Of a DNA stretch of 64,000 nucleotides, positions 23,914 through 33,327 are shown one piece after another. A model generated the notes under the pieces. It worked only from the letters and a program-made list of their open reading frames with translations, did not search any database and was not told the origin of the DNA. The first letter of the stretch is position 1; each line of letters begins with the position of its first letter. The DNA lies in the NCBI GenBank assembly GCA_964630235.1, contig CAZVUO010000002.1, positions 372,001 through 436,000 on the forward strand, in the 5' to 3' direction. The DNA is from JBFLYH01 sp964630235 (GTDB lineage: Bacteria; Oederibacteriota; JAAXVQ01; JAUVAV01). The position numbers and the translations under genes are program-made.

Positions 23914-25962
23914 TCACCTCTTTACCGCCACTTTTTTCTCCCCGAACCTGACCCCGTTCTGGTACAGCACCGCGATATAGAGGCCGGACGCCAGGCCCGC
24001 GCAGTCCAGGGCCGCCTCGATCTGACTGCTGGCGTCGAAGGCTTCGAGAAGCTCCGCGACCTTCTCGCCGGCCAGGTTGAAAACCCTGACCCTGAGGTTG
24101 CCGCTGGTCCAGGGTGAGACCTGGAACACGATCCGGTCCCTGCCTGGGTTGGGATAGGCCGTCACCTTCACGTCGCTGGGCGGCTGGCCAGTGCCTGTTG
24201 GGGCCGGCGCGCCCGCGGCGCTAAGGCACGCGCCGATCTGCGCGGACGTGCCGCCGGCCAGGTAACACGCCTGCGCGGGAATGGGGTTGGCCAGCCCGCT
24301 CACATCCGGGCCAATGGGCGGCCAGGCGATGGTGGGCGGCCACCAGGCAGGCCGGCTGGAATAATACAGGGAATCCGGCAGGTCGTGCGTGGCCGGCACG
24401 GGCACGCCGGTGGGCACTTCGCTGGCCTCCCAGCGGGCCGCGTTGTGCTCGTAATCGAAATTCCCCCAGCGCATGAGCGTGCTCTTTACTTTGGGGTCCA
24501 GGCCGCCATCGTCCGCATCGCTCGGCGGGTTGGTCAGGCTGTAGCTGTTGTTGCCCATGTTCGGGTAGCCCAGGCGGTAGATCACGGCCTGCTCGGTGTA
24601 GCCTGGCATGCCGGTCATTTCGTATTGGCCAATGGTGTCGCGCGGCCAGTCCGGACTGCCCAGCACATTGCCCACCACGTTGTGATAATAGGAGAACCGC
24701 GTCAGGTCCACGGTCTTGATGTTGCCCGTGCGGTGGGCCTCCACGTGCCGGCCGCTGAAATAATTGCGGAACAGGGTTACATGGCTGGTGGAGCCGTGGT
24801 AGCCGTCGTTCTGGAAACCCACGCCCGCGTTGCCCTCGAACAGGAGCATCATGCCGTGCTCGCTGTGATTGGTGTTGAAATCCTGTATCTGGTAGTCGGG
24901 CCAGGAGACCAGGCGGGTGTTGCGCGCGTAGTTGTAGGCGTACACCCCGCCCACCTCGGTCTCCAGCACCGTGGCGTAAAAGAACCCCGAGAAAATATTG
25001 TTCTCCACCAGCATGCCCGTGCACCCGCCCCGGGTGCCGCCGCCGTAGTTCTTCATGGTGAGCACGCCGTAGCCGTCGGTGGTGGAGTAGGTGTCGTGAA
25101 TGTAGCAATTGCGGATCTCACAGCGCAAACAGCCGTAAAGAAAAATGTGTTCGTTGCCATTGCCCCAGGCCGTTTCCACCCCCTTGATCCACGAGGCGTA
25201 GGCGTTCCAGAACTGGATCATGCTGCCGCCAAAGCTGGAGCCGGCCTCAATGGTCAGGTCCTCCACCCCGCACCAGCGCATCCCCTGGTTGGGCATGTAC
25301 CGGAAGCGCGGGTTCAGGCTCAGGGTCCAGATCAAGGGGTCCTCGAACTGGACCGCGTTGCCGCTCACGCCGGTCAGCATCACGTACTGGCCCGTGTTGT
25401 CCATGTCCGTGCCCCGGGCCCAGTAGAAATCCGGGTCATTGGCCTGGTACAGGTCCACCACCACCCCGGCCTGCAGGCCCGAAGGATCGCTGACCGTGAT
25501 CGAGGTGGAGCCCTTGGTGGCGCCGCCCGTAATCTGGCCTTCGGCCGACTCACCGGTCTGGCCAGTCTGGATCGCGGCGCCGAGACCGTCAGCCGGCCTG
25601 AGAATGGTGCGGCCCATGCCCGCGCCCCGCAGGGTGATGCGGCTCTTAAACCCCAGGGTGATGGGACTGTCCAGCCGGTACGTGCCCGCGGGCAGGACCA
25701 CCACCTGGTCCTCCGGGCAGGCGGCAATGGCGCTGTTGATGGCCGCGCTCGCGTCCACGGCGCCGGTACCGTAGGCAGACGCGTCAATGGTGGCAAAGAC
25801 CACCGTACGCCGGGGGATGCCGCCCGGCACGCCCGCGTGCCCGGCCCACTCGATGCTCCGGCTCGCCGGTATGACCGCGGCCTGCGCGGGCAGTGCCAGC
25901 GCCGCCAGCGCCAGAAAGATCAGCCTGCCCGCGCGAGCCTGGAACACCCGGTTCTTCCCCAT
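23914..25962 (-). CDS. Secreted right-handed beta-helix protein with C-terminal sorting-type domain
   Basis: 682 residues from ATG 25962 (2 nt after the ICMT stop). Signal peptide (LIFLALAALALPAQA). Residues ~45-110 match pectate-lyase-like proteins (DASAAINSAIAACPEDQVVV LPAGTYRLDSPI), followed by many short beta-helix coils (CEIRNCYIHDTYSTTDGYGV; MLVENNIFSGFFYATVLETE; VTLFRNYFSGRHVEAHRTGN). It may be a polysaccharide lyase or hydrolase or a non-enzymatic adhesin; catalytic residues cannot be assigned by eye. The last 80 residues (VTAYPNPGRDRIVFQV; GLYIAVLYQNGVRFGEKKVA VKR) are the shared C-terminal domain, with almost no linker. Confidence 0.82.
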   Translation of the reverse strand: MGKNRVFQARAGRLIFLALAALALPAQAAVIPASRSIEWAGHAGVPGGIPRRTVVFATIDASAYGTGAVDASAAINSAIAACPEDQVVVLPAGTYRLDSPITLGFKSRITLRGAGMGRTILRPADGLGAAIQTGQTGESAEGQITGGATKGSTSITVSDPSGLQAGVVVDLYQANDPDFYWARGTDMDNTGQYVMLTGVSGNAVQFEDPLIWTLSLNPRFRYMPNQGMRWCGVEDLTIEAGSSFGGSMIQFWNAYASWIKGVETAWGNGNEHIFLYGCLRCEIRNCYIHDTYSTTDGYGVLTMKNYGGGTRGGCTGMLVENNIFSGFFYATVLETEVGGVYAYNYARNTRLVSWPDYQIQDFNTNHSEHGMMLLFEGNAGVGFQNDGYHGSTSHVTLFRNYFSGRHVEAHRTGNIKTVDLTRFSYYHNVVGNVLGSPDWPRDTIGQYEMTGMPGYTEQAVIYRLGYPNMGNNSYSLTNPPSDADDGGLDPKVKSTLMRWGNFDYEHNAARWEASEVPTGVPVPATHDLPDSLYYSSRPAWWPPTIAWPPIGPDVSGLANPIPAQACYLAGGTSAQIGACLSAAGAPAPTGTGQPPSDVKVTAYPNPGRDRIVFQVSPWTSGNLRVRVFNLAGEKVAELLEAFDASSQIEAALDCAGLASGLYIAVLYQNGVRFGEKKVAVKR

Positions 25963-25964
25963 TT

Positions 25965-26633
25965 TCACCACACTCCCGGAAACAGTCTGCGCCTGGTCTG
26001 GCGGGTATAATCCGCGTATCCCGGCAGTTCATTATACAGGGTTTTATCCTCCAGGACCGTGCGGATGAGGACGACCGCGACCACGGCCAGGGCAGGCAGA
26101 AGGGACCAGGCCGAGCCGAGGATCAGGGGAAAGCTGAGATACTGCAGGATCGAACCGCTGTACATGGGATGGCGCACGAGCGCGTAGGGACCGGTGGTGA
26201 CAACGTGATGGCCGCGTTCGGTCTGGATGCGGACCGTGGTCTCGAGGAAAGGATTGGCGAGCAGGACCCACAGGATGAGGGCCGAACCAACTATATAGAA
26301 CAAAATGCCCGGATAGATCCAGAAAACCGGCAGGCTGGTCCAGCCAAAACGCACGGCATCCAGGCCTGCCACCACCGGATAACCCAGATACAGCAGTCCA
26401 TAGATCGGGATCAAAACCTTGTCCCAGCCTTTGGTGCCAGCGCGGACCTTACTGCGGGTCTCGGCGATCCGGGGATTGAAGCGCCAGACCAAGTAGAAAT
26501 TCACAACCAAAGCCGCCAGGTTCAAGCCCAGCATCAGCCAGGCCCTGGGCCAGTCCCACGTGCCGGCCGCGAGGAACAGCAGGCCAGACCACACCACGAA
26601 GGTGACAATGATCTGCACTGCGCGCTTCCCCAT
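25965..26633 (-). CDS. Isoprenylcysteine carboxyl methyltransferase (ICMT)-type integral membrane methyltransferase
   Basis: 222 residues, five to six membrane helices. The C-terminal SAM-binding signature is intact: RGHHVVTTGPYALVRHPMYS, then LEDKTLYNELPGYADYTRQT. This is the G-P-Y-x3-R-H-P-x-Y and the E...L-P-G-Y-x-x-Y pattern shared by ICMT and phospholipid methyltransferases. It probably methylates a lipid or lipid-linked acceptor in the inner membrane. It lies 18 nt after the 26652 gene and 2 nt before the beta-helix gene, suggesting one operon. Confidence 0.85.
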   Translation of the reverse strand: MGKRAVQIIVTFVVWSGLLFLAAGTWDWPRAWLMLGLNLAALVVNFYLVWRFNPRIAETRSKVRAGTKGWDKVLIPIYGLLYLGYPVVAGLDAVRFGWTSLPVFWIYPGILFYIVGSALILWVLLANPFLETTVRIQTERGHHVVTTGPYALVRHPMYSGSILQYLSFPLILGSAWSLLPALAVVAVVLIRTVLEDKTLYNELPGYADYTRQTRRRLFPGVW

Positions 26634-26651
26634 GCCCTGCGCCCCCCGCGA

Positions 26652-27332
26652 TCAGAATCTCAAGGTTGCATCCACCCCGGTCAAGGTCAATCGTATATTC
26701 ATATTGATCTCATGTTTTCCGTCGAGCTGTTTCTGCAGGGATTCATTGTATAGGCCGGCCGCGATCTCCAGCTGGTGGTACCCGGCGCCCGCGAGCGCGA
26801 GGCCGCCCACCGCGAGTCCCAGACCGATCCCCATCCTCAGCCCATCTATCGTGGCGCCCGCAATAACCGCCCCCAGTTCCCACCCGATCAGAAAAGAACC
26901 GGGATAGGCCAGGATATTGCCGAATACCATCATGGCTTGACCGCCCTGGTAAGCGTCCTGCGCCGCGGGCAGGGGCTCGAACAGGCTCTGGATCTCGCCT
27001 CCAGCCAGCGGCCGCTCTCCCAAAGCAAGGCCAGGGCCCCAAAATCCCTGGCGGATGCTCATGCGTTCAGGTTCGCGCGCCGGTTTAGGCTGTATCGGCC
27101 CGGTTGTGAACACATCCGTGGCGCCATCGTGGTAGAGGATCTTGCTGATCTCTTCTTTGCCCGCGGAATAAACATGCTGGTCCGGGTCGTCGAACAGGCG
27201 GTACTTGACAACTTCCCCGGTCTCCAGAACCTCTACCGTCAGCACTTCGCCGCTCTTGAAAATGATCGTGTCCTGGGCGCCCGCCAGCGCGGGAACAGCC
27301 AGGCAAAGAGCCAGCAGGATGATCCGTTTCAT
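26652..27332 (-). CDS. Exported protein with N-terminal SPOCS-like beta region and C-terminal helical membrane region
   Basis: 226 residues from ATG 27332 (GGAGGGCGAAA upstream; overlaps the 27329 stop by ATGA). Signal peptide (IILLALCLAVPALAGAQ), then DTIIFKSGEVLTVEVLETGE VVKYRLFDDPDQHVY. This resembles the start of the protein at 32467, which has HLILKNGFYIKDVVILVNQG. The second half has two hydrophobic helices (MMVFGNILAYPGSFLIGWEL; MGIGLGLAVGGLALAGAGYH) and ends in a beta-strand (LTLTGVDATLRF) like an outer-membrane anchor. The two look like distant paralogues. Function unknown. Confidence 0.62.
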   Translation of the reverse strand: MKRIILLALCLAVPALAGAQDTIIFKSGEVLTVEVLETGEVVKYRLFDDPDQHVYSAGKEEISKILYHDGATDVFTTGPIQPKPAREPERMSIRQGFWGPGLALGERPLAGGEIQSLFEPLPAAQDAYQGGQAMMVFGNILAYPGSFLIGWELGAVIAGATIDGLRMGIGLGLAVGGLALAGAGYHQLEIAAGLYNESLQKQLDGKHEINMNIRLTLTGVDATLRF

Positions 27333-28276
27333 TTTCGCCCTCCGTTGGCGTGCTGGAGCACCTGCACGGTCTCCAGCACCGCGTCCTCGTTGCTGATAGG
27401 CGTGTGGTTGAACGCACGCTCGTACTTGGAACTGCTGAAAAAATACGGCCGGTCGTACTGGTAGAGCATTTCGCAGGTCTCCTTCAGGACCGGCACGAAC
27501 AGCCCCAGCATCCTGACCGCCCACTTGGGGAGCACCCGCACCTGGCTTTGGCTTTGGACCTTGAGCGCCCGGGCGAAAAGCTTGGCCCACTTCTCGCCGG
27601 TGATCGGCTTGGCGGTCGGCAGGTTCCACACCTGGTTGAAAGCAAAGGAAGTATTGCCCAGTTTGGCCAGGGCCCGCGTCAGCTCGGGCGTGTAGCCCAG
27701 GGAGTGCTGGAGCTGGGCGTTGCAGAACCACATGGGATTCTTGCCCTGCGCAAGGTTGTCGTACACCATGGTCATCACGGCGCTGTTGGCCTTGATCGGG
27801 CCGAAAAAGTCCGGCGAGCGGGCGATCACGGCCAGCAGTTTGCCCTGGGCGATCTTCTCCAGGAGCATGCGGTCCACCCTGGCCCGGGCCTCCCCCTTTT
27901 TACTGCAGGGGTCGAGAACCGATTCCTCGGTCATGAACTCGAGTTCCTTCCTGCTCAGGGCGTACACATTGTCGAAAAACACCAGCCTGGCCCGGTGCGC
28001 GACGCAGGCGTCTATCACGTTCCGCATGAGGGGCGGCCAGAGGGCCATCCAGGCCTTGGCGCTGTACGGCAGGCCGATGGTCAAATACACTACCTGGCTG
28101 TTGGCCACCGCGCGGAACACTTGCTCCCGGTCCGTCAGGTCAGCGCGCAGAAGCTCGTCCGTGTCATTGACCTTCTTGGGATCGCGGCTGACCAGGCGGA
28201 TCTTTTTAGTGTAGGCTGTCAAGCTCCTGGCCAGTCCGATGCCGATCGCCCCGCCTGCTCCCAAAATCGTTTGCAT
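27329..28276 (-). CDS. NAD(P)-binding epimerase/NmrA-like protein
   Basis: 315 residues. N-terminal Rossmann motif ILGAGGAIGIGLARSL (G-x-G-x2-G type), then RLVSRDPKKVNDTDELLRAD and an extended-SDR core (AVANSQVVYLTIGLPYSAKA; RLVFFDNVYAL). The typical Y-x3-K pair is not clear: DNVYALSRKE has Tyr but the Lys is one residue off, so it may be an NmrA-like binding protein rather than an active epimerase. RBS AGGAGA before ATG 28276. It overlaps the downstream gene by 4 nt. Confidence 0.8.
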   Translation of the reverse strand: MQTILGAGGAIGIGLARSLTAYTKKIRLVSRDPKKVNDTDELLRADLTDREQVFRAVANSQVVYLTIGLPYSAKAWMALWPPLMRNVIDACVAHRARLVFFDNVYALSRKELEFMTEESVLDPCSKKGEARARVDRMLLEKIAQGKLLAVIARSPDFFGPIKANSAVMTMVYDNLAQGKNPMWFCNAQLQHSLGYTPELTRALAKLGNTSFAFNQVWNLPTAKPITGEKWAKLFARALKVQSQSQVRVLPKWAVRMLGLFVPVLKETCEMLYQYDRPYFFSSSKYERAFNHTPISNEDAVLETVQVLQHANGGRK

Positions 28277-28380
28277 CCTGTTCTCCTAATATCAATCCCC
28301 CTCCCTTGAGGGGAGAGATTAAATAATATATTTGACTATTGTGCCTGGATGAAAATTACATGCTGTTAACCAGATTGCCG

Positions 28381-28692
28381 CGTCCCCTGCGGGGACTCGC
28401 AATGACTTTTTCACTGGACCCCGGCTTTCGCCGGGGTGACGGCCTTCTAGAAGTTCGTCATTCCGGCATGCAAGCAGCCGGAATCCAGGATAATTGTTTT
28501 TAAGGTGTCATTGCGAGGCTCCCCGAGCCTGTCGAGGGGAGTCGCGGCAATCTCTTTTTTTAAAAAACGCAAGATTGCTTCGTCCCCTGCGGGGACTCGC
28601 AATGACTTTTTCACTGGACCCCGGCTTTCGCCGGGGTGACAGCCTTCTAGAAGTTCGTCATTCCGGCATGCAAGCAGCCGGAATCCAGGATA
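28381..28692. repeat. Duplicated composite of two palindromic repeat families
   Basis: 28381-28492 and 28581-28692 are the same 112 bp, exactly 200 bp apart, differing by one base (28441 G vs 28641 A). Each holds CGTCCCCTGCGGGGACTCGC followed by AATGACTTTTTCACTGGACC and the REP pair CCCCGGCTTTCGCCGGGGTGAC / GTCATTCCGGCATGCAAGC. Between them lies GTCATTGCGAGGCTCCCCG...GAGGGGAGTCGCGGCAATC, the inverse half of the GCAATGAC family. 28277-28994 otherwise holds no gene that I can support. Confidence 0.75.
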
Positions 28693-28784
28693 AATTCAAA
28701 ATCTTTTCTGTACAGAGTATGGGTTCATTCCAGGGTGTCGACCTTAGTAAATTCACATCCCTGACTTGAGCGCGGAATTGTAAA

Positions 28785-28802
28785 TGCCTAATTAATTAGG
28801 CA
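28785..28802. other. Perfect 18-bp palindrome
   Basis: TGCCTAATTAATTAGGCA is fully self-complementary. It lies in the gene-free stretch downstream of the GT2 operon (28995). No T-run follows on either strand. It may be a protein-binding site; no regulator is evident. Confidence 0.4.
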
Positions 28803-28994
28803 CGCATGCGGATTATATCATCATTCAAAAGGGAGTCAAGGGAGGAAACTTGTTTGTGGCGGCTTGTCTTCACACTGAACAATAACTTCAACGTTTACAG
28901 ATTTAATCTCTGTGCCGTGATAAACAAAGTCAAGCAGGGCTCAGGCCTGCCCGGACCGGGCAGGTATCCGAGGAATTTTGCATCCCTCGTTAAT

Positions 28995-29936
28995 TCATTT
29001 CTTCAGCCCGATCGCCAGGGCCAGAATCCGGCCGTACAGCCCCAGGCGGCCGGCCAGGTCGCTCCAGGACCTGAGAAACAGCAGGGTCAGCAACAACCGT
29101 CCCAGGCTCCAGATCAGCGCGTGCGTCACGGCCGTAAAGCGCGCCGCGAACTCGCCCCGCGCGCCCCGGTGCTTGCGCCAGAACCTGAACCCGCTGCGGT
29201 AATTGATCAGCACGCCCTCGCCTTTCATTTGCGCCATGCCCGCGCCCCAGCGGTGATAGACCTCGGCCCGGGGCAGGTAGCGCACCTGGCCGCCGGCCTT
29301 GGCCAGGCGCAGGAACCAGTCCACTTCTTCATAATATATATAGAACTGCTCGTCCAGCAGTCCCACGCGTTCGAACGCTTCCCTCCTGGCCGCCAGGCAC
29401 GCGCCCGAAACCTCATCCACCATCGCGGGCTGGCTGAAATCCAGACGTCCGAACACCTGCTGGCGCCACCAGCCTGTGCGCTTGATGGGGCTGGGCAGAA
29501 GGCCTTCCAGAAACGCCCGGGCCAGGGTGGGAAAACGCCGGCCCGAAGGCTGGAGGCTGCCGTCGCTGTTCAGCAGTTTGGGCCCCACGGCCATGACCGC
29601 GGGGTTGGCCTGCAGTTCTTGCACCAGGGCGACCAGGGCGTTGGGCTTGACTTCCGCGTCCGGACCCAGGAACGCCCAGAACGGCGCGGCCGCCAGCTTG
29701 AGCGCTTGGTTGGTTCCGGCCGCGAACCCGACGCTGGAGGGATTGGCAAGCAGTTTGACTTCCGGAAACTTCGCGCGGACCGCCTCGGCGCTGCCGTCGC
29801 TCGACCCGTTGTCCACCACGATGACTTCCAGGGGCAGGCGTTGGGATTCGGCGGCCAGGGAGGCCAGGCAGACGAGCAGAAGGTCGCGCGTGTTCCAGTT
29901 GACAATGGCCACGCTGAGCAGGGGGGCAGCTGTCAC
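28995..29936 (-). CDS. Glycosyltransferase family 2 (rhamnosyltransferase-like)
   Basis: 313 residues. GT-A fold: LSVAIVNWNTRDLLLVCLAS, EVIVVDNGSSDGSAEAV (NDP-sugar binding), FWAFLGPDAEVKPNAL at the usual DxD position (here PDAE), VDEVSGACLAARREAFERVG and YYEEVDWFLRLAKAGG, which supplies the base-type ED/EEVD motif. The C-terminal ~60 residues contain a membrane-associated helix (VTHALIWSLGRLLLTLLFLR). It likely adds a sugar to a growing lipid-linked glycan at the inner face of the membrane. It overlaps the upstream GT2 gene by ATGA (29933-29936). Confidence 0.9.
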   Translation of the reverse strand: MTAAPLLSVAIVNWNTRDLLLVCLASLAAESQRLPLEVIVVDNGSSDGSAEAVRAKFPEVKLLANPSSVGFAAGTNQALKLAAAPFWAFLGPDAEVKPNALVALVQELQANPAVMAVGPKLLNSDGSLQPSGRRFPTLARAFLEGLLPSPIKRTGWWRQQVFGRLDFSQPAMVDEVSGACLAARREAFERVGLLDEQFYIYYEEVDWFLRLAKAGGQVRYLPRAEVYHRWGAGMAQMKGEGVLINYRSGFRFWRKHRGARGEFAARFTAVTHALIWSLGRLLLTLLFLRSWSDLAGRLGLYGRILALAIGLKK

Positions 29937-30961
29937 GGTCTGGGCCCCACGAATTCCCAGGTCTTAAGGCGCACGAGCCAGCACCAGACGCGGGCTTTCA
30001 AATTAATCAGCCAGCCCAAGAAAGTGCGCTGGTTGGTGACCTTGCAGCTCATCCAGCGGATGATCTCGGCGTCCGGCACCGCGCGCTGGGCTTGCAGAAC
30101 ACGGCGCTTGTCCGCGATCTCGGCCCGGTGCAGCCTGACCCAGGCCCGGGCGCGCCGGATGGGCGCCCAGCTCCGGCCCTGCCGCAGGTCGGCCAGGCGC
30201 TCCGCGAGCCGGGACAGCCACAGGAGCGGCCAGACCCGCAGGCGCGTGGAGCCGCTGAAGAGCGTGAGGAAATTCAGGCGGCGGTTGCGCTCCAGCAGGA
30301 AGCGGTTCTCGTCGGACAGGTCCCCGACCGTGGCGCCGCCGATATGCCGGACCACCGTGTCCGGCAGGCGCAGGACCGTGTAGCCCATGAGCCGGGCCCG
30401 CCAGGCCAGATGGACCTCCTCGTGAAAGAACCCGTAGTCCGGGTCGAACGGCAGGCCGAGCAGGCCGCGCTTGTACACGAGCGAGCACCCGGCCGCGCCG
30501 AAGGTGAGCGCCGGGTCCCGAAACACGCCCTGGATGATCGTGCCGGTCAGGCTCATGGAGCCGTTGTATGGATAGTGGGCCATGTTGAGCTTGAGGTTGT
30601 ACACGCCCGGCCCGGCGATGGCGGCCGTGGGATCGGCCTCGAGCGCGGCCACCAGCCTGCTCACGAAGTTGGTGGGCAGGTACACGTCGTTGGAAACCAG
30701 GGCCAGGTAGTCGGAGGCGCTTGCGGCCGCGCCCGCGTTATTGGCGCCGGCGAAGCCGAGGTTCTTGGGCAGGGCCAGGAGGCGCACGTGCGGGAACTCC
30801 CGCCGCACGTTCTCAGCCGTGTGGTCGGTCGAGCCGTTGTCCACCACCAGGATGTCCAGGCCCGGCCAGTCCTGCGCCGTTACGTTCTTGAGGCATTCGC
30901 TGAGCAGGGGCCAGCCGTTGTAGGACAGCACCAGGAGCGTGACCGAGGGGCGGTGGGTCAT
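29933..30961 (-). CDS. Glycosyltransferase family 2
   Basis: 342 residues from ATG 30961, which overlaps the flippase stop (ATGA). VTLLVLSYNGWPLLSECLKN, LDILVVDNGSTDHTAENV, YLALVSNDVYLPTNFVSRLV (SND in place of DxD), FGAAGCSLVYKRGLLG and FFHEEVHLAWRARLMGYTVL are the consecutive GT-A/GT2 motifs. A basic C-terminal region follows. It forms an operon with a second GT2 and a Wzx-like flippase, a typical O-antigen/capsule arrangement. Donor and acceptor unknown. Confidence 0.9.
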   Translation of the reverse strand: MTHRPSVTLLVLSYNGWPLLSECLKNVTAQDWPGLDILVVDNGSTDHTAENVRREFPHVRLLALPKNLGFAGANNAGAAASASDYLALVSNDVYLPTNFVSRLVAALEADPTAAIAGPGVYNLKLNMAHYPYNGSMSLTGTIIQGVFRDPALTFGAAGCSLVYKRGLLGLPFDPDYGFFHEEVHLAWRARLMGYTVLRLPDTVVRHIGGATVGDLSDENRFLLERNRRLNFLTLFSGSTRLRVWPLLWLSRLAERLADLRQGRSWAPIRRARAWVRLHRAEIADKRRVLQAQRAVPDAEIIRWMSCKVTNQRTFLGWLINLKARVWCWLVRLKTWEFVGPRP

Positions 30962-32436
30962 GTGACCTTCATGTTCCCCTGCTGGGTCGGCCGGAGCACG
31001 CGGTTGAACAGCTCCTGGTCCACCTCGTCGAAGGCGCGGAACACCCACAGAAGGCAGAAGTAGGCCGCGGCGGCCAGCGCGATCTGGAAGCCCAGCTGCC
31101 AGGGGTGGATGAGCAGGAGCAGGCCGTACATGGCCGCGCCGGCCAGGGCCGGCCTCAGCAGGTGCCGCAGCAGCGAGGGCGCGAGCGACAGGGGCTTCCA
31201 GAGCGCGGCCATGAACATCGCCAGGGTCAGCACCTCGGAAACCAGGGTGGTCCAGGCCGCGCCGACCATGCCGAAACGCGGGATGGCCCAGAGGTTCGCC
31301 CCCAGGTTGAAGAGCATGCCCGCCAGCACCAGCACGGTAATGGTCCGCTGCCGGCCCATGGCCGTGAGGTACGGCGCGTTGATGCTGTTGACCGCGATCA
31401 GGACCAGGGTCCACATCAGCACCTTGAGCACGGGCACGCTCGCCAGGTACTGCGCGCCGTAAAGCACGTCAATGAAGCGGTCGGCCAGGGCCACGGTGCC
31501 CAGGGCCAGGGGCAGGGACAGCACGAACATGTATTTCATGGACCGCCGGTAAATGAGCAGGAACCGCTGGGGATTGGCGCCGAAACTGGCGGAAATGACC
31601 GGAAACACCGCGCCGCCGTAGTAGGCGGGCAGGATCAGGGTAAACTCCAGCAAGCGGTAGGCCGCGCTGTACAGGCCCACGGCCGCCTCGCCCTGCATGG
31701 AGGCCAGCATGATGGTGTCCACGCGGAAGTAGATCACGGAGAACAGGTTGGCCAGGGCCAGGGGCAAGGCCTCGCGCAGCAGGTGCCGCCAGAACCCGAG
31801 GTCCAGGCTGAAGGTGGGGCGGATGAAGTAGAACAGGATGGCTGTCAGGAAAAACAGGTGCGCCACCGTGGACAGGGTGTTGATCCAGATGAGCGCCAGC
31901 ACCCCGGCCCCGGCCGCGAGCGCGCCCAGAGAGGCGGTGACGCGCAGGGTGGTCACGACCACGGAAATGGTGGACGTGATCTCCATGCGCTGGTGCGCGT
32001 AGAACACCGCGGCCGCGGTGTCCACATTGCTGTTGAACAGGAGCGAGAGCGCGGCCACCGCGCTCAGGCCCACCAGGGCCGGCGGGTGCCCCAGGAGCCA
32101 GGTCGAGGCGACCATGGCGACCGCCGCGAGCACGGACAGGACCAGGCGCACGGCCGACACGTTGCTGAAATACTTGGCGTCCTGGTCCGGGTCGCGGGAC
32201 AGGTCGCGGGTGGTGAGCGTGCCCAGGCCGAAATCGGTCACGATGAAGAAGACGGCCTGCAGGGAGAGCACGAAAGCGTACTGCCCAAACCCGTCCGTGC
32301 CCAGCTGGCGGGCCGCATAGATGACCAGGGCCACGCCCAGCACCTTGTTCAGGACGCCGGCCACCAGCTGCACCAGCGAGTTCTTGGCGATCAGGGCCGT
32401 GGCGTTCAGCTTGTAGGTCTGGCCGGTCTCAGGCAC
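30958..32436 (-). CDS. Wzx-like oligosaccharide flippase (MATE/MOP superfamily)
   Basis: 492 residues, 12-14 predicted helices. The N-terminal KNSLVQLVAGVLNKVLGVAL, YAARQLGTDGFGQYAFVLSL and DFGLGTLTTRDLSRDPDQ are characteristic of polysaccharide-biosynthesis MOP flippases. A second half repeats the pattern (YSAAYRLLEFTLILPAYYGG AVFPVISASFG). It should move undecaprenyl-linked oligosaccharides across the inner membrane. It starts at GTG with AAGGAG 6 nt upstream and heads the GT2 operon. Confidence 0.9.
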   Translation of the reverse strand: MPETGQTYKLNATALIAKNSLVQLVAGVLNKVLGVALVIYAARQLGTDGFGQYAFVLSLQAVFFIVTDFGLGTLTTRDLSRDPDQDAKYFSNVSAVRLVLSVLAAVAMVASTWLLGHPPALVGLSAVAALSLLFNSNVDTAAAVFYAHQRMEITSTISVVVTTLRVTASLGALAAGAGVLALIWINTLSTVAHLFFLTAILFYFIRPTFSLDLGFWRHLLREALPLALANLFSVIYFRVDTIMLASMQGEAAVGLYSAAYRLLEFTLILPAYYGGAVFPVISASFGANPQRFLLIYRRSMKYMFVLSLPLALGTVALADRFIDVLYGAQYLASVPVLKVLMWTLVLIAVNSINAPYLTAMGRQRTITVLVLAGMLFNLGANLWAIPRFGMVGAAWTTLVSEVLTLAMFMAALWKPLSLAPSLLRHLLRPALAGAAMYGLLLLIHPWQLGFQIALAAAAYFCLLWVFRAFDEVDQELFNRVLRPTQQGNMKVT

Positions 32437-32466
32437 GCAAGGCTCCTTAATTTTTGCCGTCTCACT

Positions 32467-33129
32467 TTAAAACTGAAGTTTCAACCGCATGCCCACACCT
32501 TGATCCTGGGGCAGCACTTCGAGCCGCAGGCGTTGTTTGAGTCGCTGATTGTAGTCTTCAGCGGTCATGGCCGCATCATGCAGTTCGATCGCTTTGATCA
32601 ACACAAGCCCCAGCGATAAGATCAGGGCTTGAATGTTCTTGAAATCGTAATCATCCGAGGGCCAGAGCCCGACGACGATCGGCAGCACTTCAAAGATTAT
32701 AAAAGGCGCACCCCGTCCCCAGTCTCCGGCATAGGCGTGCCCTAAAGACGGAAATGGCATAGCGAACGAAATGGCCAGATAGGGCTCTTTGCGGTTCACG
32801 GCGTAAATCGCCGCCGCTTCCTCGATGCTTTTAACAGTCAAGGTATTGAGTTCCTCTTCCTGCCGGCGCATCTCGGCGAGGTACTGCTGGATATCCCTAG
32901 GCTTGAGCTCCTGAATACCTTGCGGCTGCTCCTCGACGACCTGTTCAATATAACGGCTCGACATGGACCAAATCTGCCCGCCTGAACCCTGGGTAAACTG
33001 GTACAAACCCCCTTGATTGACCAGGATCACCACGTCTTTGATATAAAAGCCATTCTTCAAAATCAAATGCTCCGCTTGTGCAGTCATAGGCAATGACAGA
33101 ACCGCAATCCATAGAAATATATTTTTCAT
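32467..33129 (-). CDS. Exported protein related to the 26652 gene product
   Basis: 220 residues from ATG 33129 (AAAGGAG 10 nt upstream). Signal peptide (NIFLWIAVLSLPMTAQA). Then EHLILKNGFYIKDVVILVNQ GGLYQFTQG, a small beta-barrel-like segment similar to the start of the 26652 protein, and an IQQYLAEMRRQEEELNTLTV helix. The C-terminal half (SLGHAYAGDWGRGAPFIIFE VLPIVVG) resembles DUF5683-type proteins whose small-GxG helix pair sits in a membrane. It ends in a beta-strand (GMRLKLQF). It may be outer-membrane associated; role unknown. Confidence 0.65.
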   Translation of the reverse strand: MKNIFLWIAVLSLPMTAQAEHLILKNGFYIKDVVILVNQGGLYQFTQGSGGQIWSMSSRYIEQVVEEQPQGIQELKPRDIQQYLAEMRRQEEELNTLTVKSIEEAAAIYAVNRKEPYLAISFAMPFPSLGHAYAGDWGRGAPFIIFEVLPIVVGLWPSDDYDFKNIQALILSLGLVLIKAIELHDAAMTAEDYNQRLKQRLRLEVLPQDQGVGMRLKLQF

Positions 33130-33327
33130 ATACCCTGACTCCTTTGCAATACCAATGGTTTTAGGTTTACGGCTGTTTTCAAAAGCAAGGGAAAACCTCG
33201 ACCTTTGAAAACCGGGGGTTCGAAAATCGGTCCCATTATAGCATAAATCCCCGGACGGCGGCGCCATCCTCCCTTCCTGAAATCGCTTGATAAACCGCCG
33301 CGCGCTGGCATAAGATAATCCCCGCCG

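Noticed and set aside
24385..26010. A 541-codon plus-strand open frame
   Set aside because: Antisense of the beta-helix gene, whose signal peptide, beta-helix coils and C-terminal domain are coherent.
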